Shown piece by piece: positions 1 to 8,901 of a stretch of 64,000 nt of DNA. The stretch spans positions 682,001-746,000 of the forward strand of contig CBDBMH010000002.1 in the NCBI GenBank assembly GCA_965207275.1, in the 5' to 3' direction. The translations under genes were made by a program, and so were the position numbers. How positions within the stretch are numbered: the stretch's first letter is position 1; each line of letters starts with the position of its first letter. The DNA is from Bin22 sp965207275. GTDB lineage: Bacteria; Chloroflexota; Dehalococcoidia; Lucifugimonadales; UBA3495. The notes beneath the pieces were generated by a model. That model worked only from the letters and a program-made list of their open reading frames with translations. It ran no database searches and had not been told where the DNA came from.

Positions 1-2
1 TG

Positions 3-1397
3 CTTGCGTCGCTGGAAAGCGGCGAAGCGGGGCAGCTTTTTACGACGGTCGAGTTCGAATACCAGCGGCGGCGGTTTTCCTCCGGTGTGCTTGTTGAAGT
101 CTTCCTGGACGGCACCTTCCTTGTTATTCCCGATGAGGTCCCGCCGGAATGGCAGAGCAATGACGAGCGCATTGCATCGCCTACCCACCTGCACCTGAAT
201 CCCCGCGCCCTCAGTGGAGGCTCCACTGAACTGGCCCGGGAATACGAACTGGAAATCCTTTCCGTGCCCTTCGATGACCAGCGTTATCCCCCGGCTCCCC
301 TGGCCCTCAAGCAGTGCCGGGTCTACGAGGAAAGCCTGGCGACACCCGATTACCAGGGAATCCTCGATTCAGTGGGCTTCCGCTACACGCCGGACCAAAT
401 TTCACGGGATTTGGCAGAGGGCGCAGCCTTCGTTGATCGGGTTCAGGCCCTGTTGTGGAACGGTTCCGGCAGCGGCGTGCAGTATTTCGGCTTTGAGGGC
501 TGGTGGATCGCCGGCATCCTGAAGGGCGAGCGGGCGCCGTGGCTGGGTGACTGCGACACTGCCGGCGGGTTTCGCGCCTATCCGGCGGTTGAAGGCGATA
601 CCGCGCGCCAATACCTGATCGTGCGGCGGTCGCTGGAACCCGACAAGAAGCAGCGGTACAAGATCCTGGAGGTGGACAAGGCCGGCGATGCCAGAGAACT
701 TTACACCGCCCCCGGGATTATCCTGATGGCCCTGCCATTGCCCTATGACCCTCGGTCCTGGCTATTCAGCACGGAGGGTTGGCCGCCGGCGGAGGGCGAC
801 CAACCCGCGGACCCTCGCTGGCAGGCAGTCTACCGGGTCAACCTGGACAGCCCCGACGATTACGTGAAAGTCCGCTATCCCATCTACGAGTTCCCGAGAG
901 CGCCCGAGGCTGGCTTGTATGGCGCGTCCGCTCGCATGAGTGATGGGGGCGACCATCTGTTTAACACCCTGTACGGGTTCAAGGACGAAGGCGGCGGCAT
1001 CTGGGTGGTGGACGTAACAGACGACGGTTTTCTTTCCAGCGAAGCCAACTTCGCCCGCATTGTGTCCTGGGACCACACCCTGAGCTGGATGCCGCTGGCC
1101 CGGCTGGACGAGGACCCGTCGGCCATGCACTTGTTCATGACCGGCAAGGAAGTGGCCGACGATTTTGCGATGACGGCAAACGTTTTGCGCATTCGAGAGG
1201 ATGGCCTGCAGTCCACCATCGAAAAGTCGGAGCGGCTGCTGCAGATGGTCGGCTGGAACCCGGTGCCCTTCGGCTGGCAGAAGCTGTCGGATAACGAGTA
1301 CCGTATGCTGGTGGAGACCCACTACAACTACGAGAGTTCCCTGATGCCCCGGGCCAAGGGCGTTTACATTATCCCCGTTAGTCTGTCCGAAAAATAG
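3..1397 (+). CDS. Hypothetical protein, 5' end cut by the window edge
   Basis: The reading frame is open from base 3, and the first in-frame start candidate (GTG at 87) has no ribosome binding site. The residues upstream of it look like normal protein, so the true start probably lies left of the window. At least 464 codons are present. The product is rich in aromatic and acidic residues and in short beta-strand-like stretches, such as GGGIWVVDVTDDG and SGVQYFGFEGWW, which suggests a soluble beta-propeller-like fold. I do not recognise the family. No membrane segment is visible in the part seen. The stop is 7 bases before a phosphatase gene, so the two are probably cotranscribed. Confidence 0.7.
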   Translation, partial: LASLESGEAGQLFTTVEFEYQRRRFSSGVLVEVFLDGTFLVIPDEVPPEWQSNDERIASPTHLHLNPRALSGGSTELAREYELEILSVPFDDQRYPPAPLALKQCRVYEESLATPDYQGILDSVGFRYTPDQISRDLAEGAAFVDRVQALLWNGSGSGVQYFGFEGWWIAGILKGERAPWLGDCDTAGGFRAYPAVEGDTARQYLIVRRSLEPDKKQRYKILEVDKAGDARELYTAPGIILMALPLPYDPRSWLFSTEGWPPAEGDQPADPRWQAVYRVNLDSPDDYVKVRYPIYEFPRAPEAGLYGASARMSDGGDHLFNTLYGFKDEGGGIWVVDVTDDGFLSSEANFARIVSWDHTLSWMPLARLDEDPSAMHLFMTGKEVADDFAMTANVLRIREDGLQSTIEKSERLLQMVGWNPVPFGWQKLSDNEYRMLVETHYNYESSLMPRAKGVYIIPVSLSEK

Positions 1398-1404
1398 GGA
1401 GGAC

Positions 1405-1920
1405 GTGTTGACCGATAAACCGATAGAAAACTGTTACTGGGTAGTTCCAGGCAAATTCCTCGCGGGCGAGTATCCCAGGAACCTGGATGATCGCTCATCA
1501 CCTGGAAAGGTGGCCGCTTTCGAGGAAGCGGGCGTTGCCTCCTTTATCGATTTAACCGAGGAGGGCGACAAGCTTCCCTACATTCAGTGGCTGAACCCGG
1601 AAACCCAAAGCCACCGGCGCTACCCTATCAGGGACGTGAACGTTCCTTCCTCTCCGGCATTGACTTCAGACATCCTCGACACCATTGACAAGGACTTGGC
1701 CGAGGGAAAACTGGTCTACGCGCATTGCATGGGCGGTATCGGACGTACCGGCACTATTGTAGGCTGCTGGCTATCCCGCCACGGCTACCAGGGAGAAGCC
1801 GCGCTGGAACGCCTGGAAGAACTCTGGGCCGATTGCCCCAAGTCTGCCTGGATACGTTCTCCGGAAACCGAAGCGCAGCGCCAATATATTGTAAATTGGC
1901 GGGAAGGGGATGGCCGATAG
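1405..1920 (+). CDS. Dual-specificity/tyrosine phosphatase-like protein
   Basis: A cytosolic cysteine phosphatase of about 171 residues. The signature loop is HCMGGIGRTG (residues about 108-117), which matches the HCx5R P-loop: Cys is the nucleophile and Arg binds phosphate. The expected general-acid aspartate region precedes it. The short length is typical of single-domain dual-specificity or atypical phosphatases, which act on phosphoproteins or phosphorylated small molecules; the substrate cannot be told here. The Shine-Dalgarno AGGGAGGA (1396-1403) abuts GTG 1405, and the adjacent TTG at 1408 has better spacing, so the start may be one codon later. It follows the preceding gene by 7 bases, which suggests one transcript. 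Confidence 0.8.
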   Translation: MLTDKPIENCYWVVPGKFLAGEYPRNLDDRSSPGKVAAFEEAGVASFIDLTEEGDKLPYIQWLNPETQSHRRYPIRDVNVPSSPALTSDILDTIDKDLAEGKLVYAHCMGGIGRTGTIVGCWLSRHGYQGEAALERLEELWADCPKSAWIRSPETEAQRQYIVNWREGDGR

Positions 1921-2101
1921 TTCGCCCTCCAACCCCAAGCGGCAACCTAACCAGCGAAGTATTACCGCAGGTCTGACTTGCACTCCAGACAGGTTGTACC
2001 GGCGCCGTAGCCAATGCGGGCGTTCAGCTTCATCAATTCAGGCTTCCATGCCTGGTTGCCCCCGGTACTGGGCGAACGCCTTTGTGTTACAGGATGGCCT
2101 G

Positions 2102-2791
2102 TTACGCCTCCAGCGTGGCCGGAATCCACGACCGCAAAAGGTCGGCTAACTCTTCGCGGCATTCCTCCAGGCGGTGTTCCGCCCCATCGTAAAGCACCAG
2201 CTGCTTTGGTTCGTTGGCCCACTCGTAGACCTGCATCCCGCAGGAATAAGGGAGCCGGGTGTCTGCCTTACCGTGGACGATAAGCATGGGACGGGGGGAC
2301 ACCAATCCGGCCATATTGGCCCCGTAGGTCTGGGGCGACAGGGAGACCACGCCGGTCACGTGCCGGCTTACTGCCCCGGCGGCGATTACCACGGCGCCCC
2401 CAAAGGAGTGGCCGACCACCACCACCGGATCTTGGCCCATATCCTCCAGGGACGTAACACCGGCCAGCAGGTCCATGGCGCACTCGGGCAACTCGTTTGG
2501 TACCCGGTAGTCCAGTCTCAGCGAGGTTATCCCCTCCGTTGTGAACTCCTGCGCCAGCTGTGCGTACAGACCTGGCCCTGGCCCGCCGAACCCGCCCCGC
2601 GCGCCGCAGACCCAGATAACGCCCTTCCGGGAACCCGGCGACGGGTGCAGAATGGCACGGATGTCGCCCCGCTCAGTGGCCAGCGACAGGCCCTCACCTA
2701 CATCCCCGTCGGGTAGGGGAATGGGCCGAACCTCGCTCACAGCCACTTTCAGGTAAGTGTCGGGGCGGTTTCCCGGCGCCTGTTCTGCCAT
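2102..2791 (-). CDS. Alpha/beta hydrolase, dienelactone hydrolase-like
   Basis: A soluble serine hydrolase of about 229 residues. The nucleophile elbow is VVVVGHSFGGAV, the oxyanion/early strand region is VIWVCGARGGFGGPG, and the late segment DTRLPYSCG followed by DGAEHRLEE supplies the likely Asp and His of the triad. I chose the ATG at 2791 over one at 2818 because GGAGAGGT (2797-2804) sits 5 bases upstream of it. It faces the upstream phosphatase gene (convergent). It probably hydrolyses an ester or thioester; the substrate is unknown. Confidence 0.8.
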   Translation of the reverse strand: MAEQAPGNRPDTYLKVAVSEVRPIPLPDGDVGEGLSLATERGDIRAILHPSPGSRKGVIWVCGARGGFGGPGPGLYAQLAQEFTTEGITSLRLDYRVPNELPECAMDLLAGVTSLEDMGQDPVVVVGHSFGGAVVIAAGAVSRHVTGVVSLSPQTYGANMAGLVSPRPMLIVHGKADTRLPYSCGMQVYEWANEPKQLVLYDGAEHRLEECREELADLLRSWIPATLEA

Positions 2792-3822
2792 GTTGCACCT
2801 CTCCGTTTGCGGTATCACTCCTTCGGGTGGTCCTAATCCTAGGACAGCCGGCCGGCCGTGTCCATAAGGAGGCTGTAGCCATCAGGGTAATTGCTATTCA
2901 GCTTTGGGGCCAGCCCGTCGTTAGCGCGAAGGGAGAACCTTGCGTAACCTGGGATCCAATCAGATTGCCAGTTCAATTGGGCCCATGTCAGCACTTACCC
3001 CAAGCTTTTCTGGATTCCGGCGAAAGCCGTAACGACGGTTATGCAAGGGTCTCCCGGCGCGGGAACGACCGGTCTTCTCCAGAGCAAATTGCATTTGTCT
3101 TGGGGGCCGCTCCCTGCGGGTTACGCGGGAACGGGAAGACCAACCACCGATCCGGAGGCCTGGAGCGTGGGGCCGCCAATGGGTTCTTGCTCGTTTCAGC
3201 GTTCTCGGATAATGCAATTTTTTTGATTTCCGTACCATTTTGGGCCATTGTGGGCCGTTTCGTATCTGGAAGGCGGGTCGGATGGCGCCCCGGTGGCCCG
3301 AAAATGGGCCGCTGTCCAGATAGGAAATGGGTAGACCGGGTGGGCCATTTTGGGCCGTTTTGGGCCGCTTTCCAGACTGGAGCCAGGGAGATGTCCCGAC
3401 CTCCAGCCTCTCTTGCCAGGGATCCGCCTGAGGCGAATGCGGCACCCTGAGGGAGAGGCGATCTAAGCAAGGCAGGGCTACGGCGTGAATGGGCCATGGC
3501 AGTATGGTAGGGAAGCGTAACCCAGGGAATCAAGAGGCAGATGTCACCAGGGCAATCACGTCTTGAAGAATGTCATGCTGAGCCCTTCGGCCAAGCTCCG
3601 TCCGTCCGCCAAAGGCGGATATTCCACCGGGCCGGACGCCCAAGCATCCGAATCCGTAGCTGCCAGCCCCGGCGCAATTCGAGGGAGATCTATAGTGCGA
3701 TTGCCCTGCGGCGGCGAAGCGCCGCGGTTGTCATTCCTGAAGCGCCGGGGTAACATCCCCATGTCTTTCGGCTGTTTGCCGCCAGACGTCCTTTACCGGC
3801 AACGAACTTGACAGGAGGCGGC
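2792..3822. other. Long spacer without a convincing gene
   Basis: About 1 kb between a leftward and a rightward hydrolase gene. Several overlapping reading frames are open here on both strands, but they are rich in Arg, Gly and Pro, have no Shine-Dalgarno sequence and show no recognisable domain, so I do not call them. The spacer holds a damaged inverted repeat with the CCGGCGAAAGCCG core (about 3010-3035), a block of TGGGCC repeats (3235-3381) and, from about 3572, a fragment of the GTCATGCTGAGCCCTTCGG dispersed repeat. Confidence 0.55.
3235..3381. repeat. TGGGCC repeat block with 10-bp spacing
   Basis: TGGGCC occurs at 3241, 3251, 3305, 3341, 3351 and 3361. Two groups repeat every 10 bp, that is once per helical turn, with AT-rich linkers such as ATTT and GTTT. 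Partial copies of a GTCCAGATAGG/TTCCAGACTGG segment follow the 3305 and 3361 copies, and an inverted relative TATCTGGAAGG lies at about 3263. The block is not part of a convincing gene. It could be a decayed mobile element or a protein-binding array. Confidence 0.6.
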
Positions 3823-4698
3823 ATGGTCCAGGCTGCGATAGACGGCTACTTCGCCACCAACGGGATTAAACTGCATTACCGGGACTGGGGAGGGGCGGGA
3901 CGATCCATTGTGCTGCTGCACGGCCTGGCCTCGTCCTGCCATATCTGGGACCTGGTGGCGCCCGACCTGGCCAAGGACTTTTCCGTAATCGCAGTTGACC
4001 AGAGGGGGCACGGCCTGAGCGACAAGCCGGAGTCCGGGTATGACTTTGCCACTGTGGGACAGGACCTGCTGGGAATCATCAGGGCGCGGAATCTTGAACG
4101 TCCCATCATCGTGGGCCACTCCTGGGGCGCCGACGTGGCCCTGGAATTTGCCGTGGCTTATCCCGATTTACCCGCGGGCATCTGCTTCGTCGACGGGGGC
4201 ATGATTGAACCCTCGGCCCGCCCGGGTATGACTCTTGAAAAGGCCAGGGAGGACATGGCCCCGCCCCGGTTCGCCGGCATGACTTCGCAGGCCCTGCGGG
4301 AAAGATTCAAGAGCCGTGTCCGTCCCTTTCCCCTGCCGCCCGAATTCGACCAGATCCTCATGTCCAACTTCGAGATGCTGGAGGACGGTACCGTTCGCAC
4401 CCGCCTGAGTCGCGAAAACCACCTGCGGATAATTGACGCCCTCTGGGAGCACCATCCTTCCCAACTCTATCCCCAGGTACCGTGCCCGGTGCTGATGATG
4501 CCAGCCCGCATGGCCAACGACGACTCGGTGGCCGAGCGCACCTTCCGCCGGGAGGAATCGGTAGGCCGGGCGCGGCAGCAGCTTCCCAGCGTCAAGGTCG
4601 TCTGGCTGGAAGACAGCATCCACGACGTTCCGGTCCAGCGGCCTGAGTTGGTAGCGGCAACCATCCGCGAGAACATTCTGTCCGGTTTCCTGGGATGA
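3823..4698 (+). CDS. Alpha/beta hydrolase
   Basis: A soluble hydrolase of 291 residues with the classical fold order: HYRDWGG start, LLHGLASS oxyanion loop (about residues 29-36), VDQRGHGLSDKP, nucleophile elbow IIVGHSWGADVA, and a terminal LEDSIHDVPVQRP that supplies the His. The ATG at 3823 is preferred to the TTG at 3808 because AGGAGG (3813-3818) lies 4 bases upstream. It resembles the hydrolase at 19741 closely in motif wording, so the two are probably paralogues. Haloalkane, epoxide or carboxylester substrates are all possible for this family. Confidence 0.85.
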   Translation: MVQAAIDGYFATNGIKLHYRDWGGAGRSIVLLHGLASSCHIWDLVAPDLAKDFSVIAVDQRGHGLSDKPESGYDFATVGQDLLGIIRARNLERPIIVGHSWGADVALEFAVAYPDLPAGICFVDGGMIEPSARPGMTLEKAREDMAPPRFAGMTSQALRERFKSRVRPFPLPPEFDQILMSNFEMLEDGTVRTRLSRENHLRIIDALWEHHPSQLYPQVPCPVLMMPARMANDDSVAERTFRREESVGRARQQLPSVKVVWLEDSIHDVPVQRPELVAATIRENILSGFLG

Positions 4699-4802
4699 TG
4701 AACTCTTCCCTTGTCAGGCATGAAAACATGCTGGCCGAGCTCAAAGTGGCAACTCTCTCGCCACCTATGTTAGAGTTTCCGAAAGAGAGATAGGACGGAC
4801 TG

Positions 4803-5063
4803 ATGGATACCGGAAGAAAGACCTATGTCTTCAGGGTGGTAGTAGAGCCCGATGAAGACCGGTGGGTTTCATGGTGCCCCTCACTGCAGCAATTTGGGGC
4901 CGCCACATGGGGTTATACCGAAGAGGAAGCCCTGAAACACATCCGAGAAGTGGTCGAAATGGTAGTGGCTGAACTGGTCGAAGACAAGCTTCCCATACCG
5001 GAAGGGCCGGCCGAGGATGTGTCTGTCTATTCTGCCGAACATCGGATTGCGGTCCCGGTATAG
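4803..5063 (+). CDS. HicB-family antitoxin
   Basis: A small 86-residue protein with the HicB partial RNase H-like fold: a beta-hairpin YVFRVVVEPDEDRWVSWCPSL, then GYTEEEALKHIREVVEMVVAELVED. HicB proteins neutralise HicA mRNA interferases and often autoregulate the operon. The C-terminus has no obvious DNA-binding helix-turn-helix. It ends 1 base before the start of hicA. The order antitoxin-toxin is the reverse of the classical hicAB order but is common in this type of short pair. Confidence 0.85.
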   Translation: MDTGRKTYVFRVVVEPDEDRWVSWCPSLQQFGAATWGYTEEEALKHIREVVEMVVAELVEDKLPIPEGPAEDVSVYSAEHRIAVPV

Positions 5064-5064
5064 T

Positions 5065-5313
5065 GTGTCAGTTGACTGGAGCAGTCTACGCACTCTAACT
5101 GCCCGTGAAATAATTGGCGCGCTGCTCCGTGACGGTTTCATGCGTCGAGGGCAAAGCGGTAGTCACAGACGCTATCAACACCCCGACGGGCGCCGCGTAA
5201 CTGTCTCTTTTCACAGCCCGGGACAAACCTTTCGTGCCGAGATTCTGCGACGCATGATTCGGGATCAGGCCCGGTGGACGGAGGAAGATCTTACCAGGTT
5301 GGGCCTGATCTAG
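5065..5313 (+). CDS. HicA-family mRNA interferase toxin
   Basis: An 82-residue YcfA/HicA-like double-stranded RNA-binding fold protein. The core is LTAREIIGALLRDGF, then RRGQSGSHRRYQHPDGRRVTVSFH; the GSHRRY histidine is the family's catalytic residue. The GTG at 5065 is chosen because it follows the hicB stop (5061-5063) by a single base, which indicates translational coupling. The longer frame from 5017 would overlap hicB and adds a sequence unlike the family. It forms a toxin-antitoxin module with the preceding gene. Confidence 0.85.
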   Translation: MSVDWSSLRTLTAREIIGALLRDGFMRRGQSGSHRRYQHPDGRRVTVSFHSPGQTFRAEILRRMIRDQARWTEEDLTRLGLI

Positions 5314-5392
5314 CGATGAAGTCTCTCTCACCTGAGTTCAGCCAGCTTCTCAGTTACCAACAGTTTTCTCAAACAGCAAAGGAGGCAACCAC

Positions 5393-6271
5393 ATGACCAC
5401 AGCCGGAACCGGCAAGTATACCTATGAGTTAATCCAGGACTGGCCCAAACTGCCCGAAGGTGAGTCCCTCGGCATTGTCAGCGCCGTGGCCACCGATTCC
5501 CAGGACCGGGTCTATGTATTCCAGCGGCAGGACCCGCCGGTCATGGTTTTCGATTCCGAAGGCAATTACCTCAACTGCTGGGGTATCGGCGCCATTGCCG
5601 ACCCCCACGGTATCACCATCGTTGACGACATCGTGTACATAACCGACCGTTCGGACCAGGTGGCGGTTAAATTCACCCTGGATGGCAAACCGTTGCAGGT
5701 CATTGGCGAGCGGGGTGTCCATTCCGATACCGGGTGCGAGACGCCGGGCGACCTTGTACCCCGGGCCGCCGGTCCCTTCAATTACCCCACCGAAATGGTG
5801 CCCAGCCCTTCCGGCGAAATTTACGTTTCCGATGGCTACCGCAACGCCCGGGTGCACCGCTTCACAGCGGACGGCGAGCTGATCGCTTCCTGGGGCCAGC
5901 CAGGCAAGACAGAGCCTGGTCAATTCCACCTGCCCCACAGCTGCCTGGTGGATCCCGACGGCAAGGTTTACGTCTGCGACCGGGCCAACCGCCGGGTGCA
6001 GATTTTCTCCCCGGACGGCGAGTACATCACCCAGTGGACCGGCGGCATGGGGGGGCCGGACGACATTTCCCGGGACAGCGACGGCATTTTCTACATTGTC
6101 GAGCAGGAAGTGGACGGCGTTCCCCACGTGAGCATCTGGGAGCCCGACGGCACCCTGATCACTCGTTGGGCCATCCGCCACGCCCACGGCATGTGGGTGG
6201 ACTCCAAGGGCGACATCTACCTGGGCCTGACCATCGACCACAGCGTTGACAAGTGGGTGAGACAGCGGTAA
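5393..6271 (+). CDS. NHL-repeat beta-propeller protein
   Basis: 292 residues built of NHL repeats, for example AVATDSQDRVYVFQR, PDGKVYVCDRANRRVQIF and SKGDIYLGLT, which are typical of a six-bladed propeller related to peptidyl-alpha-hydroxyglycine alpha-amidating lyase. There is no signal peptide. Such propellers bind ligands or act as lyases or lactonases; the substrate cannot be inferred. An AAGGAGG Shine-Dalgarno lies about 10 bases upstream of the ATG. It stands alone, with a dispersed repeat downstream. Confidence 0.85.
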   Translation: MTTAGTGKYTYELIQDWPKLPEGESLGIVSAVATDSQDRVYVFQRQDPPVMVFDSEGNYLNCWGIGAIADPHGITIVDDIVYITDRSDQVAVKFTLDGKPLQVIGERGVHSDTGCETPGDLVPRAAGPFNYPTEMVPSPSGEIYVSDGYRNARVHRFTADGELIASWGQPGKTEPGQFHLPHSCLVDPDGKVYVCDRANRRVQIFSPDGEYITQWTGGMGGPDDISRDSDGIFYIVEQEVDGVPHVSIWEPDGTLITRWAIRHAHGMWVDSKGDIYLGLTIDHSVDKWVRQR

Positions 6272-6333
6272 ATCGACCCTGACTCTCGCAGGGGCGGGCT
6301 CAATCCACCCTTACCATCAAACTCCCGAAAATT

Positions 6334-6415
6334 GTAGGGGCGCCCTTTGTGGGCGCCCTGCTGTGTCTGAACGAATTTTGGCTGGCCAGGAGGCAGCCAC
6401 AAGGGCTGCCCCTAC
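6334..6415. repeat. Short inverted-repeat element (GTAGGGGC...GCCCCTAC)
   Basis: An 82-bp intergenic element between two convergent genes. It begins GTAGGGGCGCCC and ends GGGCTGCCCCTAC, so the ends form an inverted repeat, and there is an internal hairpin GGGCGCC...GGCGCCC. It resembles small non-autonomous transposon-like repeats. It could also serve as a bidirectional terminator, although no T-tract follows. Confidence 0.6.
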
Positions 6416-6432
6416 AGGTATATTATCCCTTC

Positions 6433-8487
6433 TTACCGGGGAAACGCCTCCCTTACCCCGCCGTCCACCGGAATCATCGCCCCGGTGGTCTTGGCCGAAC
6501 GGCTGGACGCCAGGAACAGCACCGTCTCCGCCACGTCCTCGGCAAATACCCGGGCCTTGAGCAGGTTGCGCTGGCGGTAGAAGTCCTCCAGTCCCTCCAC
6601 CGTAACCCCGTGGGCTGAAGCCCGTTCCTCGCGCAGTTCCTGGGACCAAAGCTGGGAACCCTGGAAGATGGCGTCGGGGTTGACCACGTTGACCCGTATA
6701 CCGTGCTGGCCGTTCTCCAAAGCCAGCACCCGGGCCAGCTGCACCTCCGCCGCCTTGGCCACGCTGTAGGCGCCGAACTCCGCCCCGGGCGCCGGCACGT
6801 TCTTGGTCCCGATGAACACCAGGCTGCCGCCCATCCCCTGCTCCTTCATCAGCTTCACCGCCTCCGCGGAAACCAGGAAGTGGCCCGTGGTGTTGATGTC
6901 CAGGGACCGTTGCCAGTCGGCCAGGGAAAGGTCGTCGATGGCCCCCACCGGCGCAATGCCGGCGTTGGAAACCAGAATATCCAGCCCGCCATAGGTGCGG
7001 CGCAGGGATTGGAAGACATCGCCGACCTGGGCCGGGTCGGCCACGTTCATTGGAAAGGCGGCGGCTCGTTCCGGACCGGCGCTGCGGTTAATTCCGGCGG
7101 CCACGTCCTGCGCCCCCTCAGCGTCCAGGTCGGTGACGATAACGTGGGCGCCCTCGTTGGCCAGCCTTTCGGCAATAACCTTCCCAATGCCGCTGGCCGC
7201 TCCGGTAACCAGGGCCACCTGCCGCGCCAGCTCCTTCTCGGGCGGCGCCAGGGTCAGTTTGTACAATTCCAGGGGCCAGTACTCGGCGTCGTAGGCGTCC
7301 CTGGGCGTAAGGGATGTGTAGTCGCTGACTGATTGCGCAGTTCGCAGCACGTTGATGGTGTGATGGTAGATGTCGTTGGTAATCAGCGATGCCCGCGCGT
7401 CCCGCCCCGTGGTCCACATGCCCACGCCGGGCAGAAGGATTACCCGGGGATAAGGGTCCAGCATGGAATCGTCGCCGGTGGTGTGCTGCTGGTACCAGGC
7501 GGCGTACTCCTCGGCGTAGGCCGCTATGCCCGTCCGCAGTTCATCCTTGACCGTTTCCAGGTCGTCAGGGTCTGCCACGTTCAGCCAGAGGGGCTTGCGC
7601 TTGGTGTGAATCAGGTGGTCGGGCGTGGCCGGTCCGATGGCGCTGAGCCGCTGGCCCTCGTCGGAGCCGGTGAACTCCAGCACGTCCTCCGCGTCGTCAA
7701 ACCGCAGCACCGACCGCCGCTGCTGACTGACCAGACCCCTCAGGCTGGGGGCCACCGCGGCGGCAATTTCCCGGCGCCGGTCCGGGGCCAGGGGATTGCG
7801 CTGCCAGCCGCCGAACCCTCGGCCGTCCCCCGAAGCGGCGAATTCTTCGGCCCTGGTAACCAGGTCTATGTGCCGGTCGTAGGCCTCTTTGGCGTCGTCG
7901 CCCCAGGTGAACAGGCCGTGGTTCACCAGCACCACCCCGTCAAGCTTGGGCGCTTCCTTCACTGCCAGCCCCACCAGCCTGGACAGCTGGAACCCCGGTC
8001 GAAGGTATTCCACAATGCCGATGTTTTCGCCGTAGACTTTCCGCAGAATATCGTCGGCATCCCGGTTGTTGGTCAGCCCCACCACCGCGTCGGCATGGGA
8101 GTGGGCCACGCTGTGAAAGGGCAGAAAAGCATGCAGCAGGGTTTCGATGGACGGACGTGGCGAGTTGGGGTCCAGGACGCACCGGTCCAGGTAGTCCACC
8201 ATCTCCTCGTCGGACATTTGCTGCCGTTCGAAGACGGGCAGTACCTTTTCCAGCTCCAGCCGGGGGAACTGCCACCGTTCCATGGACTTCAGGTCCGACC
8301 CGGATCCCTTGATGCGCATTACCTGCACGTCCCGACCCAGAAAGTCCTGCTCGGTAATCTTGATGGATGTGTTTCCCCCGCCCCAGACTACCAGGGAAGG
8401 GTCCGCCCCGATCAGGCGGCTCATGTAGACCAGCTTGTCCAGTTCGTCCAGGGATTGTGCTTCGCTATCCGACCATAGGTTTTTCAT
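6433..8487 (-). CDS. Bifunctional class II aldolase / short-chain dehydrogenase
   Basis: 684 residues. The N-terminal two-thirds is a class II (zinc) aldolase of the rhamnulose-1-phosphate aldolase type: WGGGNTSIK near residue 35, metal ligands in SVAHSHADAVVG, and VNHGLFTWGDD. The C-terminal third is an SDR with the nucleotide loop VTGAASGIGKVIAERL, the NAG motif LVSNAGIAP and the YSVAKAAE catalytic Tyr/Lys. This fusion is a known family that oxidises a sugar or aldehyde and cleaves the carbon chain (RhaD/YciK-like proteins). AAGGA lies about 9 bases before the ATG. It is cytosolic and probably works on deoxy-sugars such as rhamnose or fucose derivatives. Confidence 0.9.
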   Translation of the reverse strand: MKNLWSDSEAQSLDELDKLVYMSRLIGADPSLVVWGGGNTSIKITEQDFLGRDVQVMRIKGSGSDLKSMERWQFPRLELEKVLPVFERQQMSDEEMVDYLDRCVLDPNSPRPSIETLLHAFLPFHSVAHSHADAVVGLTNNRDADDILRKVYGENIGIVEYLRPGFQLSRLVGLAVKEAPKLDGVVLVNHGLFTWGDDAKEAYDRHIDLVTRAEEFAASGDGRGFGGWQRNPLAPDRRREIAAAVAPSLRGLVSQQRRSVLRFDDAEDVLEFTGSDEGQRLSAIGPATPDHLIHTKRKPLWLNVADPDDLETVKDELRTGIAAYAEEYAAWYQQHTTGDDSMLDPYPRVILLPGVGMWTTGRDARASLITNDIYHHTINVLRTAQSVSDYTSLTPRDAYDAEYWPLELYKLTLAPPEKELARQVALVTGAASGIGKVIAERLANEGAHVIVTDLDAEGAQDVAAGINRSAGPERAAAFPMNVADPAQVGDVFQSLRRTYGGLDILVSNAGIAPVGAIDDLSLADWQRSLDINTTGHFLVSAEAVKLMKEQGMGGSLVFIGTKNVPAPGAEFGAYSVAKAAEVQLARVLALENGQHGIRVNVVNPDAIFQGSQLWSQELREERASAHGVTVEGLEDFYRQRNLLKARVFAEDVAETVLFLASSRSAKTTGAMIPVDGGVREAFPR

Positions 8488-8685
8488 TTATTGTATCCTT
8501 GCTTTCCTGCTGCTTGACGCAATGGCAAAGTATTGTCAGGGTATTGGAGGAACACTGATTTCAAACAAGTAACATGAGCTGCGTTGGGCTCGCTCCGAAC
8601 TCTCACTCAATGCGGTGCGTGCGTTTGGGCTCAAAGCCGGCCTTTACTTTGGCCAATGTTCGAGGGTCGCCTGACAATACTTTTC

Positions 8686-8901
8686 TCAGTTACGGAACAA
8701 GTCTTTAGGAAGACCAGCTTGTCGAATGATGCTTCGCAAGGTGTTAGGCCGGATGTCGTCTCCGAGGTGACTGTAAGAAAGTATGACGGTCCAAGTTCTG
8801 CCCGAGTGACTGCCTTCATAAATTCGGTGCGAACCCTTGCCTTCCCGTTTGAAGTAAAAGCCGTTGCCGACCAGTATCTCCAGTACTTCCCTGTACTTCA
8901 C
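8686..8901 (-). CDS. HicA-family toxin (second HicB/HicA pair)
   Basis: 71 residues with MKYREVLEILVGNGF, then REGKGSHRIYEGSHSG and SYSHLGDDIRPNTLRSIIRQAGL, which is the full HicA fold including the GSHRIY catalytic histidine and the terminal helix. Its start overlaps the stop of the upstream hicB by 4 bases (8898-8901), so translation is coupled. It is divergent in sequence from the HicA at 5065; the two modules are not a recent duplication. Confidence 0.85.
   Translation of the reverse strand: MKYREVLEILVGNGFYFKREGKGSHRIYEGSHSGRTWTVILSYSHLGDDIRPNTLRSIIRQAGLPKDLFRN

Noticed and set aside
2827..3450. 207-codon frame in the 2.8-3.5 kb spacer
   Set aside because: It runs through the TGGGCC repeat block, has no ribosome binding site and no domain.
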